A DNA stretch of 64,000 nucleotides from Selaginella moellendorffii (lineage: Eukaryota > Streptophyta > Lycopodiopsida > Selaginellales > Selaginellaceae), in assembly GCF_000143415.4 (NCBI RefSeq), contig NW_003314344.1, positions 450,367 to 514,366 of the forward strand, read 5' to 3'. The translations under genes and the position numbers were made by a program. Under the pieces are notes generated by a model that worked only from the letters and a program-made list of their open reading frames with translations, was not told where the DNA came from and did not search any database. Of this stretch, positions 58,684 through 64,000 are shown one piece after another; within the stretch, counting starts at the first letter, position 1; each line of letters starts with the position of its first letter.

Positions 58684-61600
58684 ATGGCGGAGAGAAGGAT
58701 TCCTTCCGGCAGCGGTAGTGGAGGTCAGGTATTTCCAGATTATCGTCCTGCTCTTCCTCCTCCTCGGCCTTGGATTGCGCCCGGGATGTGGCAGCCGCAG
58801 CCTCATCGGGCAATGTACGAGGAGACGATCAAGCGCTTGGATAATGCGGCCGTCACAGCTTACCAGCAGGCTCTTGGCGATGGCAACGGTGTCACAGTCG
58901 CGGCGGTTCTCGGCAGAATGCTGTGTCAGCTGGGGATTTACTCGCTGGAGTCGATTGGTGTGCAAATGCACCAAGTCCCTTGCTTGAGAACGCTATCGGC
59001 AATCGAAGGAAAGGTGGGAATCGAGTATTTTTTCTCTTTCTGTTCTTTCTTCTCAAATTGTTGCGCGAGTTCTGTTCTAAAGCCTTTCTACCTTTCTATG
59101 GGTGTAGGTGAACGCCTATATAGTGGCTTATGTTGCAGGGAACCGGATCACGACGCTCCACGACCTGGTTCTCGGGCTGTGCGAGGAGGAACGAGTTGAT
59201 ACGTTTGATGATCTTGGCCTTGGACCTGTCGTAAAACACGCCCTCGTCCAGCAAATTTTTTCTGCCGGATTGATGCAAGTTTACAAGATTACTGCGTTGG
59301 AGGTTTTAGAGGACTTGAACAGGGTGATGGAGAAAAAACAGCACGTTGATCCGGCTGCTCTACTCTCCTTCATTGCCGAAGAGAGAAGTGTGGACGTCAA
59401 AAGACTCTGCGTTCGCATTCAAAGCCTCGGGTTAGTTTTTCTCCCTTCATCGTTTTTAATCTCCTGACTGACTGTGGCCGTAGGATGTACATTGGTATCA
59501 CTCGGGAAGTGAAACGGAAAGAAAAAGAAGCTCTACAAAAGTGGGAGGCAAACATGAAGAAAGCCCGCGAACAGAGGGAAGCTATACAGAGAGCCCTGAG
59601 AGGAACGCAAACCAACACTAACGTCGAATCCTCTGCGTCCCAGAAACCTTCACACATACGGTTCTGCTACTCCGATTCTGATTCTGACGACAACAAGGCA
59701 GTACCTCCGAGGCATAGCACATGTCCATTTCCATCCTCACGAGAAGAACAGAGAAAACCTTGTGGAGAAATGGTGGACAACGAATTTTCTCTCAAAAAAT
59801 CTGCTGTCTCTGATTTTGTTCGTACTTGGAAGCGCTGTTGCCACGATTCTCCAGTGACCGAGGTAACATCTGTCTCTTCCATTTCTCTACGAGTTTTTTT
59901 CATGTATCTTTGAAGCAGGTACTTAAGCGAATGCTTGCTCAAGTAACCAGTGAAAAGAATTTGAGGAGGCTTTTCAAACTCTTTAAAACTCGTCCAGCAC
60001 TTGCATTGCTGAACATCGCTGTAAGGAGACTTTCTAGTCTTTGCGTGCTTCGTGTTTTAATATCTGGTTCTCGTAGGTAGCCTCCATGAAAGGCTGCTTT
60101 CATTCGTCAGATGAAGACATGGATGCAACAGTGCAATGCTCCACTGCAGAAGTGGAAAAAGCTTTTGAGTCGCTATCGGGATTCGACTACGAAATCAGCA
60201 GAGCATCGATTGTTGAGTTTGTAGCAACGTGGAGAGATACTTGCCGCGACTGTTCTGTGGCTCAGGTGGGCAGATGTCTTTATTTTTGTTTACTGAACTG
60301 TTTGTTAGGCACTGAATCACATTCTAGCGGATACCAAGGGAAGTCGTAAAGTTCGCTACTTCAAATTCTATCCGGTGGCTCAAATACTTCATGTTGCTGT
60401 AAGAATCATGGCTTCGTTGGATTTACCGTGAATGCTTTCCTTTTAGTTAGTCTCTATCAATTCTGGAGAATGGGACGTCATAGCTCCAGAAGCGATCTCT
60501 GATGACGACGACGTAGTAGCTCTTGTGGAAGCTCCTCCCGCGTGCACTGGTATATTCTTTTATTTTATTTTATTTTAATTTTTTGGAGACTTCACTTGCT
60601 ACGGCTCTCCTTGCAGGTACCAATGACGAGGTTTTCTCAGTGATCAAGGAACATTTTGAACGATACGTTCCAACAACGCACGGGAATGGCAGGTGGTGGT
60701 GCAATGTTCTGAATTGGGCCATTGGCTGTGAGAAGCTGCTTTACAGTTCATTCACAGATAAGGTGTTTTCCAGTCTAGGATGCAAAAGTCTTCTGAACTA
60801 TCTGGAAGTGCATCTCGACAGGGTGATGGTGATGGAAAACAGAAGCTTAATCGATACCACTACAGTTCCACGGAATCGCATGCAAGCGTTTGGTCGGCAA
60901 GCGTCGAATGCAGATGCCACTTTGTCAGAGAAGGATATATCAGTCCGGTGCTGCAAGCAGTTCAATCTAGCAACGACAAGCTTTGAGGATCTTACCCCAG
61001 ATGATATCAGGAGACCAAGCACAGTTTACTTCTCGGTAGCGTTACTTGGGGAATATTTGCCAAATTTCAGTGCCAAGGTTGGCAAGCTTGGAAGTAAGAC
61101 AGACGCAGATGCCGAAGCATGTCTCGTAAAGGCACCAATGCTAGCTGACTTGACACTTTGGTCGCAATGGACGGACATCTATGAGCCTCAACTTGGTCCT
61201 CTTCTAGAGTGGCTCGAGCATGGAAGATGCAACCGGCAGGTTCTAGCTGTTGCGACCAGGGATGGCAAGCTCTTGCGAGTAGATGGAGATGCAAGCGTAG
61301 ATAGCTTTCTCGATGCAGTTATAAACGGGCGGTCTTTGGATGTTGCGGCGCAGCTGGTATCTCTAGTAGTGTTGTACGGAGGAGCAGCAAGAACTCCAAA
61401 AGCGCTACTCCAGACACATGCGCTTAAAGGGCTACAAATATACTTCGATCGAGCAAGGGTAAACAATGGCCGGAAAAGGAAGCAGGAAAACCGTCACGAA
61501 GCAGCCTGCTTTATACTTGACTGCCTTGCAAGCGCGCCTCACGATTTTATTGAGTTCTCGGCGGAGGTTCTTTACGCTGGACTTTCCAGAGTGTTCCCGG

Positions 61601-64000
61601 ATGCTGGCTCCCTACTTCTACAAAACTGTAGCAGCGTCCTTCATCACTTGATGCTTCACAGGGTGGGATTGGCGTTGGGCGTTCCGCAGTGGATTAACGA
61701 CTACTCCACTTTTGAAGCTGCAAGTCATGCAGATGAGAGCTATCGGGATAGCTCTTCCGCCTGTGAGAACCACTTCAAGAAACCGAGGCGTGACGAGACC
61801 GTTTTGTCTGAGCGACAACCGGGTAGTCAAGCCCGTTCTGTGAAGAAGGAGGTGGCTGATATGTCGGAAGAAAGCCTCGATAGTGATGCGAGAGAAGTGG
61901 TACGAATGATACGTAAGGACGAGTTTGGTTTCGAGGAACAAGACGAAGTAACTCAGTCTGGACTACTTGCGAAGCAGCATGCTCGAATGGGCCGTGCCTT
62001 GGAGTGCCTTTCTCAGAATTTGTATTCGGAAGATTGTCACTTCATCCTTGAGCTGGTACGCATTTTCAAAGGCTTTTCTTTTCTTTTCATGGTCTTCTGT
62101 TTTTTGGTTGTTTGTTACCCAGGTGCAAAATGCCGATGACAATAGCTATCCTCTGAACGCCCATCCCACACTCGCTTTTATCATTCAAAAAGACCGGATC
62201 GTCGTTTTAAACAATGAGAAGGGCTTTACAGCGAAGAACATCCGTGCTCTTTGTGATGTCGGGAAGTCCACAAAGAAAGGGGTACCTGCAGGCTACATTG
62301 GACACAAAGGAATAGGATTCAAATCAGTCTTCAGAGTAAGTCAGTTTTAGGTGCTTTGCTGTTGATTGACGATTATCTTTTCAGGTCACAGAGTCTCCAC
62401 AAATACATTCAAACGGCTTTCACGTCAAGTTCGACATATCAGAGAGCTCTATCGGCTTTATCTTACCGACGTGGGTGCAGTCTCCTCTTGATAACGCTTA
62501 CCTTGAGAACGTCCTTTCACAAGCAACTGGAGAAGATACCTGGTGCATCAACACTCGTATCGATCTTCCTCTTCGGGCGTCCGTAGTCGAGGCCAACTCT
62601 ATGTCACGCATGTTCCAAGACGTACAACCCAAACTACTACTCTTCCTTCACAAGCTGCGAACGGTTGTCGTCAAGAACGAAGCATCGGATTCGTGCTTGA
62701 CCATGCGTCGTCAAGATATTGGAAACAACATCATCAAGCTGACAGATGGAAGGAGCACAGGTACTTTTCTCGTCGTGAGGCAGCTTCTTGACGCGCCTAT
62801 GGATCGGGCTGGGGTTCCGGACACTGAGCTTGCTCTTGCTTTCGAGCTGAAGGAGAGCCGTGATGGACACTACGCGGCACTTGCCGTTCAGCAACAGGTG
62901 TTCGCCTTTCTACCAGTACGCTCTTACGGGCTGAAGTTCGTCGTACAGGGCGACTTCATTCTTCCATCTTCACGGGAAGACTTGGACCGGGACAGTGCAT
63001 GGAACCAGTGGTTACGTGCTGAGGTTCCAAAGCTCTTCCTACAATCACTCCACTGCTTTCAATCATCTGCAGTCTTTGGAAGCCGCATTGAAGCTATATC
63101 AAGCTACTTGAGCTACGTTCCCGTTGAAGGCGAGGTGCTTGGTTTTTTCTCTTCGGTCCCGAGGATTATTCTATCCTTGCTACGAGCTGCTCCTTGCCTG
63201 CCTGTTGAAGGTTCAGAGCTCTGGTCGCTGCCATGCACAACCTTGAGAGGATGGGGCGACGCATTTCGACTGCTGGTACCCGATGACATGCTGAAAAAGT
63301 ATTTGGGACTGCTCTACCTTGACAGAGAGGTGATCATCAGCGATATTCTTGCATCGGCCTTGGGAGTTCCGGAGTATGGAGTGGAGACGCTGGTTGGCTT
63401 GCTGAAAGCTGCTGCTAAATCGCTGGACGACCTGGGAATAGAATGGCTGCGAAGGTGTCTTGTGGAAATCCACAAGTGCTTTGCCTACGAGAAACAGAAC
63501 TTTGTACATCAGGAGCAGAAGGTGGCGGGAACTCTGCGAGGTGTTCCTTTCATTCCTCTATCTTCTGGCGGATTCACATCACTAGAGGACGGACTAGTTT
63601 GGTTCCTTGATGGCGAAGGTTTACAGGGACACTCTAAAGATTTCCTGGACCTCTATTCGGACATTAGAACCGTGAGTCCGTTCCTTATCGACGAGGAAAG
63701 CACCGCTGGTACTATAAAGGAGATGCTTGTGAAGCTGGGGGTTAAGGTGGTGACTGCGCATGAAGTTATCAAGAGCCACGTTTTACCAGCAATGGCAAGC
63801 GTGGATTGTCTCGAGAAAGATCCATCACTTCTCCTGCAGTACCTGGCTTACTGCGCCTTACACTTTGACAAGCTCGACAATTGCCGAAGCTGTCAAGCAG
63901 AGAAGGACGGACTTTTATCTCAGCTCAGGAATACAGCGATTGTTCTCACTAAGGACGGCCTGCGCAGCGTCGCTGAACACAGCATACACTTCGGCAAGGA
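58684..64000 (+). CDS. NOV: NO VEIN-like protein, GHKL ATPase (3' part beyond window)
   Basis: Ten exons visible (58684-59013, 59108-59430, 59484-59862, 59919-60020, 60077-60265, 60309-60398, 60447-60549, 60617-62055, 62123-62335, 62385 to the window end), about 1594 residues so far and no stop. The diagnostic part is the sacsin/HSP90-like ATPase: VQNADDNSYP (N-box, near residue 986), FIIQKDRIVVLNNEKGFTAK and GYIGHKGIGFKSVFRV, then DFILPSSREDLDRDS. Ahead of it lie a charged linker with SDSDSDDNK and small helical modules. In Arabidopsis NOV is a large nuclear protein needed for leaf vein formation, auxin transport pattern and stem-cell fate. Biochemical function unknown. Confidence 0.9.

Overview
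The window is nuclear DNA of a land plant. Gene content is plant-specific (class II trehalose-phosphate synthase-like protein, NOL chlorophyll b reductase, type-B hexokinase, ZYP1, STA1/PRP6, NO VEIN, PLS-type PPR proteins). Introns are mostly only 45-80 nt, PPR genes are intronless, and gene spacing is very tight. A seed-free vascular plant with a compact genome, most likely the lycophyte Selaginella moellendorffii, fits best. That assignment is inference from gene style, not a database match.

Layout. Positions 319-33,020 are a gene-dense, GC-moderate block: MACPF protein (+), class II TPS (+), SDH2 (-), PrmA-like methyltransferase (-), hexokinase (+), a PPR gene (+), two tandem secreted Gnk2-domain genes (+), then a run of minus-strand genes (DUF3537 membrane protein, NOL, dihydroxyacetone kinase, p24-beta cargo receptor, a second PPR), an unrecognised zinc-ribbon protein (+) and an unusually short ZYP1 (-). 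From about 33,100 to 46,700 the sequence becomes strongly AT-rich and repeat-dominated: degraded Ty3/gypsy pieces, two large inverted-repeat structures, a small MITE nested in one arm, microsatellites and a 100-N assembly gap. Islands of normal composition inside it hold an atypical kinase with a nuclease-like middle region (-), a fragment of a bHLH-MYC N-terminal domain (-), and a three-exon secreted knottin gene (+) sitting exactly between the arms of the larger inverted repeat. From about 46,900 to the end the gene-dense state returns: S-adenosylhomocysteine hydrolase (+), STA1/PRP6 (+), a bizarre CxC-repeat protein (-), an EEP nuclease with EF-hand (+), a folate/biopterin-transporter family protein (-), and the 5' two thirds or so of NO VEIN (+), cut by the window edge.

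The genes are ordinary eukaryotic single units and do not form one pathway. Themes are central metabolism (TPS, SDH2, hexokinase, DHA kinase, SAHH), RNA processing (PPRs, STA1, deadenylase-like EEP), membrane traffic and transport (p24, FBT, DUF3537), meiosis (ZYP1) and small secreted cysteine-rich defence-type proteins (Gnk2 pair, knottin). Most gene models were assembled by hand from splice signals and reading phase; exon coordinates given are consistent in frame through every joined exon unless stated.

Most worth follow-up: the knottin gene framed by a 4.5-kb inverted repeat with a nested MITE; the nuclease-like/kinase protein resembling Crinkler-type architectures; the 60-residue alternating CxC protein; ZYP1 of only about 496 residues; and the DUF3537 gene, a plant relative of insect chemoreceptors.
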